Source of the DNA: Notolepis coatsorum
Lineage: Eukaryota; Chordata; Actinopteri; Aulopiformes; Paralepididae
DNA length: 64,000 nt
Assembly: GCA_963971535.1 (NCBI GenBank)
Contig: OZ020589.1
Span: forward strand, 80,793,184-80,857,183
Direction of reading: 5' to 3'
Position 1 is the first letter of the stretch. The number at the start of each line of letters is the position of its first letter. Shown here one piece after another: positions 10,892 to 22,905 of this stretch. The notes under the pieces are model-generated. The model saw nothing but the letters and a program-made list of their open reading frames with translations. It was not told where the DNA came from and ran no database searches. The position numbers and the translations under genes are program-made.

Positions 10892-12545
10892 CTACCTCGA
10901 CATATGGTACTGCCGTAGTCATATGTGACGACACTCCCAACGCACCCGCCGTCACGTGGCGCAGGTCCGCCAGGAACTGTAGATAGTTGGCCCGGTCCCC
11001 CCGCTGTGCGTAGACAACCCCGGAACCGTGCGAGGAGCGCGTTCCGTGTCGGAACACCTGACCCTGACACACCCACGAGGCAATCGCACCCAAGGGGGAA
11101 CCCCGACAGAAAGGGCCGATCTGATACGGGGGGCTTCCGATGAAAAAAGCCCCCCCACTGAACACCCCTCCAGAACATGCTGAAGGAGTTGTTCTGCAGC
11201 CGGACATGCAAGGTGTAAGGCCCCCATGGGTTCCTACACACCGTAGCCCTGCAGTGATATTACTACCACCCCAAACCATGTGAGCTGCGACCACTTGCCA
11301 ATATTTCAGGAGTGGGAGGCACCAACATGATACCTGGCCTGGCGAAGGCGAGGCCGGGGAAGCCCGCACTGTGTGCCTCAAAAAGTTTCGAGCCCCCCTG
11401 CTGACAACACTTAAGTTGACAGACGTAACACCAGGCTCAACCAACACAGTTCAAGGTGTGGGAGCCGCTTGACAGCACAACATTCTCACGGACAGACCCA
11501 GGCTCAGCCATCAACTGGGTGTCAGCCCCTGTCCCCATGAGAAGCGAAAAAAGGGGGGCCGCCCGCGCATCAACGAAGGCACGCGGCCCGCAGCCAAAGG
11601 AAACAATCAGAGCCCACTTCTTCCGCTGGTGTTGGGGAAGGGAGTGATCGGAGAGCGGGCTGCTCGCGGCAGGACGGTGACGGCTTGTTTGTTCAAGCCG
11701 AACCCATCCTACATGGCCGATCCCTCGGCCGCCAAGGCTGTCGGCCTTGTGGACACCTGTCGAATCAACGCCCAGGATACCTCCGGCGGGGGAAAAACAT
11801 GGCCGCCTGTCGAGGACCCCGTCATCGCCGCTGACGAGGCCGTGCTCTCTCTTCTTCTGGCTGCGCGGTGTGAGGCGGTGTAGGGCCTAGGACAATACCG
11901 CCCGCGCTCCAGCAGAAGACCAAAATCCCCTGCGGAGAGGGGAACCCTGAGCGGTTATAGCTTGCGGCTGGGTCAAAGCTAATAACGTCAACAACCTCGC
12001 GCGATGTGTCGACGTCGGCTGGCCCTCAAGGCCCCTCCACCAGACACCATTTTTTTAATAGAAAAAACCAGCAATTCGAACACAGTTCTAATCGTTGCCA
12101 ATTCCATACCGTGGCGGTACAAGCCTTAACAGCCCACCAGCCACTCGCCAGGCCGGGCGGGGCATTGTTTCAATATATCAAAAACAAAGGACTGACGTTA
12201 ACATGGAGCACCAGTGGTGATTGCAAACAGCACCCTCCACTGTGGTGTGCACCATGAAAGGGTTAAATGAATAAAAGAGCTAAACCACAAAAAACTGTAG
12301 AATGAGCAAACCCATACACACAAAGTTTAAGGGGAGACGGACCAGACCCGTCTTCATTCAAAATATTCACAACAGAACACCAGCCCTAGTTTAGCCCATT
12401 TACCAAAAAAGGTAAACAAAGCCCCCCCCCGCACTACTCCCCCAGTATACCGATTGACCGTCAGTATGAATGGTTTGAGAGGAGAGAAAGCTGTAGCAAG
12501 ACAGACCTTCTCATAGCAGAGTGACAAAACGAAACAATAGCCCCC
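10892..12545 (-). pseudogene. DIRS1 gag-like region
   Basis: This GC-rich stretch lies between the right ITR side and the RT, where DIRS elements encode Gag. A 272-codon minus frame (11447-10629) overlaps the RT start but has no domain I can name. Upstream, 11640-12545 has no convincing frame. The assignment is positional. Confidence 0.45.
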
Positions 12546-12549
12546 TACA

Positions 12550-12624
12550 CAGGGCCGCCCCAGGAGGTGGGGGGCCTCGCGTCTAAAAACGCACAGGGCC
12601 TCACATTTCTCCCAGGCGGCCCTG
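12550..12624. mobile_element. Tiny hAT deletion derivative
   Basis: 75 bp with ends CAGGGCCGCCCCAGGAGG and CTCCCAGGCGGCCCTG, flanked by the similar octamers cccctaca and cccttata. Both ends match the longer hAT at 59366-61254, so this is an internally deleted relative that jumped into DIRS1. Confidence 0.72.
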
Positions 12625-13160
12625 CCCTTATACTACTGCAGCCTAACGCCAGGCAATGTGGGACCCAAGACAACAATTGCCTGTGCTCTCACGGCGGAGA
12701 CATTAAAACAGCATAGCAATTAGCAGTAGTAATAGCATGCGGCAGTAGCGATAGCATGTAGCATAGCTTCAGATGTTTTAGCAGCACGCCCAAGACAGCT
12801 TGGAAACCGTTCCCTGCAGAGAACGTTCACCAAACCATCCTGCCCCCGGCGCCAACACACAACATGGTTGTGTTAACAAAACAAACCAGCATTACTAACA
12901 CTAATACCCATGCCTGAAGACACAGGGCCTACCTGAGTACAAGCTGGCCCGACAGCCAGCCTTGTACAGCTGAACCTTGATGTGCAGTCATCAAACGAGG
13001 AACATCAACACAGGCCCGTCGTGTCGCCGAAAACATGCGTCGAAGATGCCAGGGGCCAGCAACCTCCGGTAAGCTTCCAACATTATTAATCTTCCTTAAT
13101 CTTTTCATTCCGCTAGTCTCGTATGGTGCACGCATCCTATACGCTGGGACGAAAACAGAG

Positions 13161-13317
13161 GAAGGGTGTTTCATGACCAGAGTCATGGTTATATGGGTGG
13201 TGCCACCGTAAGGGGCGGGGCCCCATACAGGTGGGGTGCATGTGTTTTTTATTCGTGGGAGATACATTAAGTATCACAGGAGATAGAAGTATCTCGTAAG
13301 GCTCAGAGCGGGACGCG
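13161..13317 (-). repeat. DIRS1 inverted terminal repeat, right
   Basis: Reverse complement of 8175-8331, ending ggctcagagcgggacg. The outer 20 bp (gcgatgcaaatacgatatat) are unique to this end and reappear inverted in the internal complementary region. Confidence 0.9.
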
Positions 13318-13337
13318 ATGCAAATACGATATATAAC

Positions 13338-13705
13338 CATAAATTGAAGGTTCACAACCAGAGACATTTATATATAAAACTAATTAAAACCGTTTTATTG
13401 CTGTTTGTGAAAAGGAAGGGGTTAATGCACACAGCAATCTCCTGTCCACAATCCAATAGAATGGTCGAGGTCCAGTAGCAGGGTTTGGTACAAAGAGACA
13501 GGTTCTCGGAGTGTCCAGGGACGGCCGTGGTGGAGGGTAGTCAGGCAGGCAGGGGTCAAACACAGAGTGGATTCTCAGACAGGCAAGGGTAGAAGCACAC
13601 AGCAGGTTCCTCCTTCCAAAACAGATCATACACAGTGCGTTAATATTCTCTCTACTCAAAGTCACATCCACCATGGATTTGCCGATCAAGGTTCTCCAAC
13701 TCTCT
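13338..13705. other. Unassigned repeat-like DNA, possible LTR remnant
   Basis: No coding frame. Words such as ggtagtcaggcaggcagg and a minus-strand AATAAA near 13393 recall fish LTR sequences, but I cannot define ends. Confidence 0.25.
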
Positions 13706-13880
13706 TCTTCTTCTTCTTCTTCTTCTTCTTCTTCTTCTTCTTCTTCTTCTTCTTCTTCTTCTTCTTCTTCTTCTTCTTCTTCTTCTTCTTCTTCTTCTTC
13801 TTCTTCTTCTTCTTCTTCTTCTTCTTCTTCTTCTTCTTCTTCTTCTTCTTCTTCTTCTTCTTCTTCTTCTTCTTCTTCTT
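13706..13880. repeat. (TTC)n microsatellite
   Basis: About 58 pure TTC/GAA units. The poly-Glu, poly-Arg, poly-Ser and poly-Phe frames here are artefacts. The tract is a strong polypurine/polypyrimidine triplex-capable run. Confidence 0.97.
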
Positions 13881-14431
13881 GGGGTTTTACGGCGGTCGGC
13901 CACCAACTGTTTGGGGCATTACCGGCACTTCTCCAACTCTCTCTGTGTGTTTGCAACTTGTCTCCCTCTCCAATCAGCGTGGTAACGAGCCACAGCTGCA
14001 CTCCATGAATTAGACACAGGTGTCATTACTCCGATTTCATCACCGGAACTGCTAATATGGGCATAGATACACACAGAATTCAAAAAGGGATTGCGCAGCT
14101 TTTCTGACGCTATGCCTGTGCAAAGGTTCTGAAACACATTTAGCTATTCACAAAGCAAGCGCAAAGTGTGAAATGCGGTGCTAACTGCGTTGCTATCAGC
14201 ATTGCGTCTCTGTGCGTCGGTGCTATTTGCAGGTATTTAAATGAGGTAATATGGGTGGAACATGTGCCCCTTTCTATGCAAATGAGCCTCATCGGAAAAA
14301 CACTCCAATTCACAAAGATCGGCGCTAATTGCCACGTGCAGTTAAAGCGACGCTATTTACGTCTTCAGAGATTTGGTGGTAACTAAGCGCATTTATAAAG
14401 GGGTGTCATTGCCAGCGTCTCAGACTCTCAG
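13881..14431. other. Possible 5' flank of the Harbinger element
   Basis: No gene. The sequence from about 14000 to 14430 directly precedes the Harbinger transposase remnant and could be its 5' non-coding part. I could not define its terminal inverted repeat. Confidence 0.3.
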
Positions 14432-15165
14432 ATGATCATGACAGCAGTAATTGTTGCCAGGCGAAGGTATCATAATGCCAGGCGTGCTAGTGAAAGAATA
14501 TTTCTAATGAGAATATCACTTTTTGATTTAAGCAAGACCGAAATCATCCAGAGACAAAGGTTGCCAGCTCGAGCAATTCTTGATCTACTCGATGAAATCA
14601 AAGATGATATTGGGCCAGCCACCTAGAGATCCCATGCAATCTTATTTATTATTTAAATATTGTTATTTAACATTGTCGGCTTCCCCAATGTTGTCGGCGC
14701 TATTGAATACACTCACGTTCCAATTGTACCACCAAGTGAAAACGAGCATGTTTTTAGAAATAGGAAGGAAATGTATTCAATCAACACCTAGGTAGTGTGC
14801 AATGCCAGTAATATAATAACGAATGTGGTTGCCAAATTCCCTGGGTCTGTGCATGACAGCTAAATTTTTAGGAACAGCATACGGAATGATGCAAGACATG
14901 GATGACACAAACGTTTGTGCTGTAATATTCATTGCAAATGTGTGGCGGAAGAGTATATGCTTTTGTATAGGTGACGGCGGCTAGCAACTCCAGACTCCCA
15001 TGCGTAATCCTGCCAACGTTGGAGAGGCGGCATACATCAGGCTCACATCAGAAAGCGCGGTGTGATTGAGTGCACATTTGGCATCTTAAAAAAAACGTTT
15101 AGATGCCTGGATCGTAGCAGTGGGGCAATGCTATATAGTCCCCCCAAAGCAAATCACTCCTTTGG
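14432..15165 (+). pseudogene. PIF/Harbinger transposase (HARBI1-like) pseudogene
   Basis: The N-terminal part (14432-14626) contains LSKTEIIQRQRLPARAILDL and IGPAT, the start of Harbinger/HARBI1 transposases. After a frameshift, 14660-14860 encodes GFPNVVGAIEYTHVPIVPP, then NRKEMYSINTQVVCNASNII and KFPGSVHDS, the DDE-domain core. The C-terminal block near 15060-15145 reads CVIECTFGILKKTFRCLDRS and MLYSPPK. Stops and frameshifts (near 14627 and 14870) separate the blocks. The first catalytic position, normally an acidic residue before GTH, reads IEYTH. Dead copy; the partner Myb-like gene is not seen. Confidence 0.85.
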
Positions 15166-15321
15166 GTGCTGGGTTAGGTAATAATCACAATAAAGACAAT
15201 AGAATCCGCACACTATATGCTCAGTAACATGTCAATAATAGTGTAACCTCTTCTTTCTGAGCAGGAATGTAGGCTACGTTAATATCCGGTTACAAATATT
15301 TTCAAAAGTACCACGCCAAAA
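15166..15321. other. Short spacer
   Basis: AT-rich DNA between the Harbinger remnant and the next ORF. It may hold the Harbinger 3' end. Confidence 0.3.
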
Positions 15322-15789
15322 ATGTCTGCATCGTCGACTTTGGGGTCAGCAAAAAGGAAAAAAAAGAAAATGGAAGAAAAACATATTGAAAAGCAGAGGG
15401 AAGCTATGGGGCGATTCCTAAAAATACATAAAAAGGACGATTCAGTCGAAGATGAGACACCCAGTGAGCTAACATCCGAGCCTCAGCCGGGAGCTAGCAA
15501 CGATGCTACCAATTTTCCATCATCTGAGGAGACACCCAGTGGGCTAACGTCCGAACCTCATCCGGGAGCTAGCAACGATGCTACCAATTTTCCATCATCT
15601 GAGGAGACACCCAGTGGGCTAACGTCCGAGCCTCAGCTGGGAGCTAGCAACGATGCTACCAATTTTCCATTATCTGAGCTGCTGCCTACGACGCCGGCAG
15701 AGCCTGGGGAGGATGAAACTGAAAGGGGGGAGGCGAGAGCGGATCGACATCAATGCATGATGATACCAACAAGGAGGAGAGGCTGGTAA
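15322..15789 (+). pseudogene. hAT-type (TTF/ZMYM-like) transposase leader with tandem repeats
   Basis: A 155-codon frame starts with a basic coiled-coil-like N-terminus (KRKKKKMEEKHIEKQREAMG). It then has three near-identical 25-residue repeats (ETPSxLTSEPxxGASNDATN plus FPSSE). A frameshift near 15740 ends it. The following frame (about 15782-15890) continues NYSLDPAEWPSINERLRDHI, which resembles the segment before the TTF zinc finger in hAT-family ZMYM-like transposases. The downstream zinc finger and transposase core are missing, replaced by LINE B. The hAT assignment is an inference from this short stretch. Confidence 0.5.
15454..15678 (+). repeat. Coding 75-bp tandem repeat, three copies
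   Basis: Units start at 15454, 15529 and 15604, each beginning gagacaccc and carrying ggagctagcaacgatgctac. The period is a multiple of three, so the frame is kept. Confidence 0.95.
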
Positions 15790-15894
15790 ACTATTCCTTG
15801 GATCCTGCGGAATGGCCATCAATTAATGAACGTTTGCGGGACCATATCTGTTTAAATAAACAAAGCCAAAACATTGGTGACTTTTCAAAGTCTG

Positions 15895-16998
15895 TTCGAA
15901 AGTACGGAAAGAAACAGACTAAGAAATGACGTAAACTCCATGAGCAAAATTACAAAAAATAATTTCATCAATGACAAAACTGAGGAAAACTAAAATAAAC
16001 CCTGTGAACTTTGGAAATTACTCAATAATCAACTAGGCTGCAGTAAAAAACTTAAAACCAAATTTTCAAACATAAACATAAAGACGGACAATACGCTCAT
16101 CACAGACAAGCTGGATGTAGCCAATTACTTAAACATTTTCTTGCCAAACATAGCCACAGCACTGGTAAACAAACTAACCTCCCACTCAGGTCATTTTGGG
16201 GTAGAACACATCATAGCCTACTACAATAACCTATAGGGGTCCGCAAAGACGATTTAAAACTAGAAATGGTAACAACAGCTGAGGTACTCAAACTGAGTAC
16301 CCTCCAACCTAACAAGGCCACTGGCCATGACAATATCCGCTCCAAATTCCTCAGAGACTCAGCAGCCGCCATCACCCCAGTCATCACACACATAATAAAC
16401 CTCTCCATAAAACAGGGACACGGCCCCAATTACTTCAAAATTGCAAGAGTAACACCTCTGCACAAAAAGGGCAGCAAATTAGACCCAGGCAACTACCACC
16501 CTGTTTTTATTCTTACCTCCATCTCGAAAGTCATGGAAGAAATAGTATACGAACAGGTCGAAATGTACCTCGCGGAAAAAAATCTAATCTACAAATTCCA
16601 ATCTGGCTTCAGAACATCCCATTCCACTGACACATGCCTTCTCTATTTGAACGACCACATCAAACAAGAGGTGGACGGGGGCAAATACTGCGGCATGGTC
16701 ATGCTGGACCTACAAAAGGCTTTCGACACTGTCAATCACTCCATTCTGATTGACAAGCTAATAGCTATTGGTTTTGATAGGCTATCAGTGAGCTGGATGC
16801 AATCCTACCTGGAGGGGAGAGAACAGATGGTGGAGGTAAACGGTACCCTATCCCCCCCCCCCCTCCCAGTGAGCTGTGGTGTTCCACAAGGAAGCATACT
16901 AGGACCGCTACTGTTCCTAATTTATGCAAATGCCATATTGTCAGCTTGTGACTGCAACTTGTTCCTGTTCGCGGACGACTCAGCCCTGCTGTCATACT
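15895..16998 (+). mobile_element. LINE B, copy 1 (5' and 3' truncated)
   Basis: Plus-strand non-LTR retrotransposon. The segment before 16266 has stops. Frame 16266-17054 encodes an RT: KATGHDNIRSKFLRDSAAAI, ARVTPLHKKGSKLDPGNY, FQSGFRTSHSTDTCLLYL, MVMLDLQKAFDTVNHSIL (palm A), SCGVPQGSILGPLLFLIY (block B) and FLFADDSALL (Asp pair). The match with copy 2 (24463-25183, 30825-32135) ends at about 16998; beyond that the frame reads into unrelated DNA. The clade is not determined (CR1/L2-like group). Confidence 0.85.
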
Positions 16999-17829
16999 GT
17001 ACATGGTCTGCACTTGTGTTTGATGGGCTGCCGAGCCATATAGTAATTCACTAGTGTATAAAACTTGTATAGTCCATGTTTTGTGACAGCGTCGCTGTCC
17101 ATGGTGCTGAAGGTGTGTGTGGTGTGTGTGTGACTCTTGTATATAGGCACGTAAACACGTTATTGCATATGCATAAGGCTTGTGTTTTGTAACTTTGTAA
17201 AAATCATTACCTTGTATTTTATCGTGTTGTGACTAAGTAGGTCATGTAATGTTGTTACATGCAATAATATGATTTGTGGCATCTAATGAAGCTCAGTAAA
17301 ATGGTTGAATTTATTCCGCTACCCTGTAACACTGAGCTATGCTTGTGAAACAATGCCGCTACTTTACTATGTTCGCGTGCATGTAAAGTGCATGTAAAGT
17401 CAGAGCCTGAGTTTCACACGCCCTGCATATGCTCCAGAATAAACCTTTAATTTATAAAGATTTGTCAGGTCCATGAGGAGTAGACGCTGGAAACGGTAAA
17501 TGAAAAGTTTATTGTAACAAAAACTAAAAGTTGAATAGTTTTGCTGTAAGTAATAATAAAGCATGACTTTAAAGAAGTCTTTATTTGGCATGCAAACGAC
17601 ACACACATGCGATGGGCAGCACACACACACAGGAACACATACACATGCAATTATTTTTGTGTCGCCGATGCGATTGAGTCTCTGCACTTGACCCATCCCG
17701 TCGTCCTTCCCCCCAAGGGCAGCCGGGAGCAGATAGGGTGTCGGCGAGGTACCGCCCCACCCGGGGACCAATCCAAGTGCTCCTGCCCGTCTTCGTCAGG
17801 GACGCGACAATGTTAGCGATCTGTTTTTG
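16999..17829. other. Unassigned, possible LTR-like sequence
   Basis: No sustained gene. AATAAA motifs near 17440 and minus-strand-like repeat words suggest a decayed retroelement, but no ends or coding parts could be fixed. Confidence 0.25.
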
Positions 17830-17992
17830 TGCATGTTTTTCCATTGGGTTTCTCTTATCGGGGGGGAAACCCTTGCGAGCACGGGAAGAACATGCAAACT
17901 CCACACACAAAGGCCTGGGAGATACCCCACCTGGGTACCTGGCAACACGGAAACCTGGTCCCCAAGCGGGAATCGAACCCCAAGTAGGGATA
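17830..17992 (-). repeat. Widespread fish repeat with tRNA-like B box
   Basis: On the minus strand it reads ggggttcgattcccgcttgg, then gtggagtttgcatgttcttc and a cgcaagggtttcc part. The GGTTCGATTCCC word is an RNA polymerase III B-box match. The remainder matches a repeat commonly seen in fish genomes, from memory. I cannot name the family. Confidence 0.5.
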
Positions 17993-18318
17993 TTCTAGAG
18001 CTGGTAATGGTATACAAAAGTCTTGTTGAAAGTATGATAACGTTTGATATCTCAACCTGGTATGGAAACATTGGGGCCAAGAATAAGAACAAATTGGCAA
18101 GGATTGTTAACATGGCCAGTAAAGTTATATGGAAACCACAAAGACAATTGTCTGAGTTGTATGTATTTCGGAATAGGGACAAGGCTCAGCGAATATTGTC
18201 GGATCATTTGCATCACCTTCATGGTGAGTTTGACGAGCTTCCATCTGGAAGGCGCTATAGAGTTCCTCTAGCCCCAAAAAACCATAACATGTCCTTCATC
18301 CCACATGGTAAATGGTAA
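17993..18318 (+). pseudogene. LINE fragment, RT C-terminal end
   Basis: Frame 17827-18318 from about 18000 on reads MVYKSLVESMITFDISTWYG, IVNMASKVIW, RDKAQRILSDHLHHLHGEF and ELPSGRRYRVPLAPKN. This is the C-terminal stretch of CR1/Rex1-like ORF2 proteins (the ..HPLHHEFELLPSGRR.. type). Only about 105 residues remain. Confidence 0.75.
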
Positions 18319-18574
18319 ATTGCATGCCATTGCTCTGATGAATTCTTAGATTGATAGATGACATGACAAACAAATGCAATGATGAAAGATAGTGACAAAA
18401 ACAAAGGATGCAATGTGTCATGAAAATACAAATTAAGCAAGCTCTATACATTAAAGTTGACTAAGATGTTTTTAGTCGATTCCTAGTCGTCTTTAGTTAT
18501 TCCTGAGGACTTTGATGATTTGCAAGGTGTAGTCAAGGTATGTATGTATATATATATTTATGTGACCAGGCACA
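18319..18574. other. Spacer, no feature seen
   Basis: AT-rich, without a frame or recognised repeat. Confidence 0.3.
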
Positions 18575-18795
18575 GACTTGCTTTGTGTATAGCCTGTAAA
18601 TGAGACTTGTTGTGTGTATACAGTAGCCTGTAAATGAGATTTGCTTTGCGCATAGCCTGTAAATGAGACTTGTTTTGCGTATAGCAGCCTGTAAATGAGA
18701 CTTGTTGTGTGTATACAGTAGCCTGTAAATGAGATTTGCTTTGTGCATAGCTTGTAAATGAGATTTGTTTTGTGTATAGCCTGTAAATGTCCAAA
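18575..18795. repeat. Minisatellite, about 30-35-bp unit
   Basis: About seven copies of a unit containing agcctgtaaatgaga followed by cttgttgtgtgtata or ttgctttgcgcat. Two length variants alternate, giving a higher-order unit of about 64 bp, repeated nearly twice. Confidence 0.9.
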
Positions 18796-19779
<984 letters not shown>

Positions 19780-20235
19780 CACAGTGGGTTACAGAAATAA
19801 TTACTGAGGTGAATGTGCCCTGAATACTTTATATAGACCTTGAGGAAAACGGAGCTCACCCCCATTAAGGGGTATGGAGGATCATGACAAATTTCAAATT
19901 GGCTTGAGTTATTTGGCGTATATCGCATACATCGGAGCCTGGCAATTAACTGCTATTAGATACGTTGTCAGTTCAGTGAAAGCATCTTTGATGAAGTGCC
20001 ACGGTGCAGTTTTAATCTCTGCATGGTGAGCGGAGTGGTTGCTGGGAGGTAATTATTGCTAATTAATTCAAAATGCAACCAACGGGAACCGTTTGGGAAT
20101 GGGAGCCGGCGTCCACAAATATTAAGTCGATAAATACACAAATTACTTGGTCCGCGTGTGTTTCCAACACCTGATTGATGATTACCATGGATGATTAAGT
20201 CAGGTTTGTTTGCATTGTAACAATATAATAACATT
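19780..20235. other. Candidate conserved non-coding element
   Basis: No coding frame and no copy elsewhere in the window. It is rich in homeodomain-core words, for example aattattgctaattaattc near 20052 and tgattgatgattaccatgga near 20171. The composition resembles vertebrate developmental enhancers. This is composition-based guesswork only. Confidence 0.25.
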
Positions 20236-22837
20236 CTCTATCGTCCAATTTAGATGCCACGCTTGATGAAAAGTACATCACAGTTCCATCCAAGTTGGAA
20301 ACTGGGTTGGGGGCAGCCAAGCATGCTGTCTCTACAAGGGACCATGGGATTGGTTAGATGCTGGGAAGTTCCAAAGATAATTCAAGACTTTTCCTGACTT
20401 CCTCTCTGCGGGAGCGACAGAAGTGGCGTTACGAGGAGGAGAGCAACAGGTCGGGTCTCAGGGGAGAGCTCTCTCTTCTTCATTTCTTGCCTGGATGCAC
20501 CGCAGGCCTGATGGGGAAAGGACCTACGGAGGAGGAAGAGAGCAATCCATCGCTGCTCCTTCTACCGTTTCGCATTGCGTTAACGCATTCCCCTCCTCAG
20601 CAGTAAATCCACATCTGTGTGACTTGTGGATATGGCGTGGAACAGGGGCTCTTACCTCTCAGTTGATATGAGGGTGGATTGGGGGTTTAATATGATTACC
20701 TGTCACTTTCCCCCTTATCTCTGCCCTAACCCATGACATGCCCTAACCTCTTAAATGTGATTATCCTTTCCATTCACCCCCCCCCCCCCTACCCTACTGT
20801 GTCCACATCACACCAAAGTCCCCTATCAACATGCTCACGCCTCAGCAGTTTCATCCTTCCCTACATGAGGAGGTACAGGACCTGCAACTCATGTGTAGCA
20901 CAAGCACATTCCTGTCGCCATGCCATTGGAAACCTTGCATCTGCAATTTTGGTTATTTCCATGTTTTATTTTACTTGAGTCGAAAGTTTAAATGCTGCTC
21001 TACTGTATGTTGTGATCCTCAGACCCATGATAACGCTTTCAAAACCCCAACGTATAACTTCCGAAAATGTTATTATTATTATTTATTTTTTACCCTTTTG
21101 GAGATGCAAGGCTTTTGCCTGACAGTGACACTTTTCTCCCTGATTTATTTCACTACAGAACCTATAATTCATACTGTGGCATGTGTCCTTCGAGTAACTG
21201 TATAGCGGAATTTGATGACTGTTGCATTAATAATCTCACATCTGCCACAATGTAATGACCCTTCCTCTGTACAGGCGAGATTTCCCACCGGTTGTCGCCG
21301 TGGTTGTCAATATGCAAGTCCACACTCATGATTTTAAAACTAATCCCTGACTCATGTGTATTTCCTTGCCGCAGCCTCTGAAGATAGACTTGAGTATAAT
21401 GAGGATCTACATAGGATTTTTTTTTTTTTTGGCCAATCATTTTCTGAATGCTTACCTCAACAATATGCCTTGTACAAAGGGTACACTATGGGAATGTAGA
21501 AGGCGGTGGACAAAGACTCTGGACTCTTTTGGATGATCGACCGGGTATTTTGATTGCTTAACATTCTGATTCATGATGCTAATCCTGAACTACTTGCCCT
21601 GTGGGGATTACGTTGTATCACAAGAAGGAAATATGATACAAGGTTATATGCATGAAATTGCAATGTTGTTGGCAACAATGAGTAGTATAGAGGGGTGTGT
21701 GTGTGTGCAATATAGATGTCATATACGCACATATTGGTCAATGACATGACATGCATGTTTTTGTGTCCGATTGCATTATTTTGTTTTAAAAGAACATAAT
21801 CAATTCATGACATGTATCACTTTATTATATAAAACCTATTTAGTTTGAATACATTTTCAGTACATTGAAATATATTATTTAATGTTTTGCCATCTCAAAC
21901 CCCCAAAATGACAGGCGGCGCAATGGCCTGTGCAAATGAACAGATTAAGAAAACTATACCATATACCATTAAAGTGGTATTTTAATAATAATGAATTCAA
22001 AATAAAATACTATGGCATGATTTACAAGTACCAATAGTTTTAAAGCTGTTGAGATCATTTAAAAACCTTTGTCCAGCAATTTGTATGTTTTTGAATGTCA
22101 GGGTGGCACAACTGTAAACATGGGACTTTTCTTATGAAGTGAAGAGGTAATAACAGTAAACAGGATATTACATCATCAATAGTGACCATTGTGGCCTTCA
22201 TGGATGATTGAAAAGGTTTGTTGATCTCTCTGAAATACTAATCAACTTCTAGGCAAGCTGGTACACTTTCCATGTCAGGTGATACAATACAACCAATGTA
22301 AAACTAGAAATTATTCTATTTGAGATTATATGTATGAACTTAATAGCAAAGACCAAAGCTAATACAGGCATCCAAGTACAAGCCTGTTTAATTTGTATTA
22401 ATTAAAATTAGTTGCAGGTGGCGCAGTCAGTATGTCAGGTGGTGTGACAACAAGGAATCTCACTAGGTGTCACCATAACTGTGGTTAAAAAACATCACGG
22501 TTTCCAAACAGTAATCATTTTGCAAGCTATGACATCTCGCTATTCATCCCTGCGTTACTGGGAATGTGCACAGGCAGCGTGTTTGATGCACTTTTACGAT
22601 GTGCATGTGCCAGGACAGAGACGCACTCATTGTATTCAAAGTATCTCCACCAGGCATGTAGCCCTACAGTATGTGCAAAAATATATTTATACGATCCTGC
22701 TCCTCCTTGGCTGATGTTAATCTTTGTCTTTCGGGCCTTTCAGACATTGTATAGTGTGTGTTGTGCCTGGTGTCGGTGTATGGCAGACATTGAGCCCACG
22801 TAGCTGCAAGGTTGGGTGCTACACAGGGGCAGTGGAG
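20236..22837. other. Long non-coding stretch
   Basis: Apparently single-copy DNA with small simple tracts (poly-C at 20779-20789, poly-T at 21418-21430). No frame over 125 codons and none with a domain. Could be intron or intergenic host DNA. Confidence 0.35.
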
Positions 22838-22905
22838 AGAGAAGTTTACTCTCTACATTGTAAAGCGCTTTGAGTGTCTAACAGCTCTATATAAATGTAA
22901 TGATT
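22838..22905 (+). repeat. LINE/SINE 3'-tail fragment
   Basis: The word gtaaagcgctttgagtgtct followed by ctatataaatgtaatg is a common fish L2-type tail. The related ccttgggtgctttgaaaggc is at the L2 end near 33702. Confidence 0.55.

Larger units (their letters stand above)
8128..13337 (-). mobile_element. DIRS-like retrotransposon 1 (decayed)
   Basis: A 5.2-kb tyrosine-recombinase retrotransposon in minus orientation. Inverted terminal repeats of about 155 bp lie at 8175-8331 and 13161-13317, and an internal complementary region at 8383-8484 matches both outer ends. Read on the minus strand the element starts and ends with GTT (13337-13335 and 8130-8128), and no target duplication is visible; both fit DIRS circular integration. 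Coding order on the minus strand: gag-like region, RT/RNase H (about 10.9-9.9 kb), recombinase (about 9.67-8.7 kb). All frames carry stops and frameshifts. Confidence 0.9.

Noticed and set aside
13384-14013. Poly-Glu, poly-Arg, poly-Phe and poly-Ser proteins
   Set aside because: Artefacts of the TTC array; no domain outside it.
18575-18795. CRISPR-like direct repeats
   Set aside because: Spacers are themselves repeated; a simple minisatellite.
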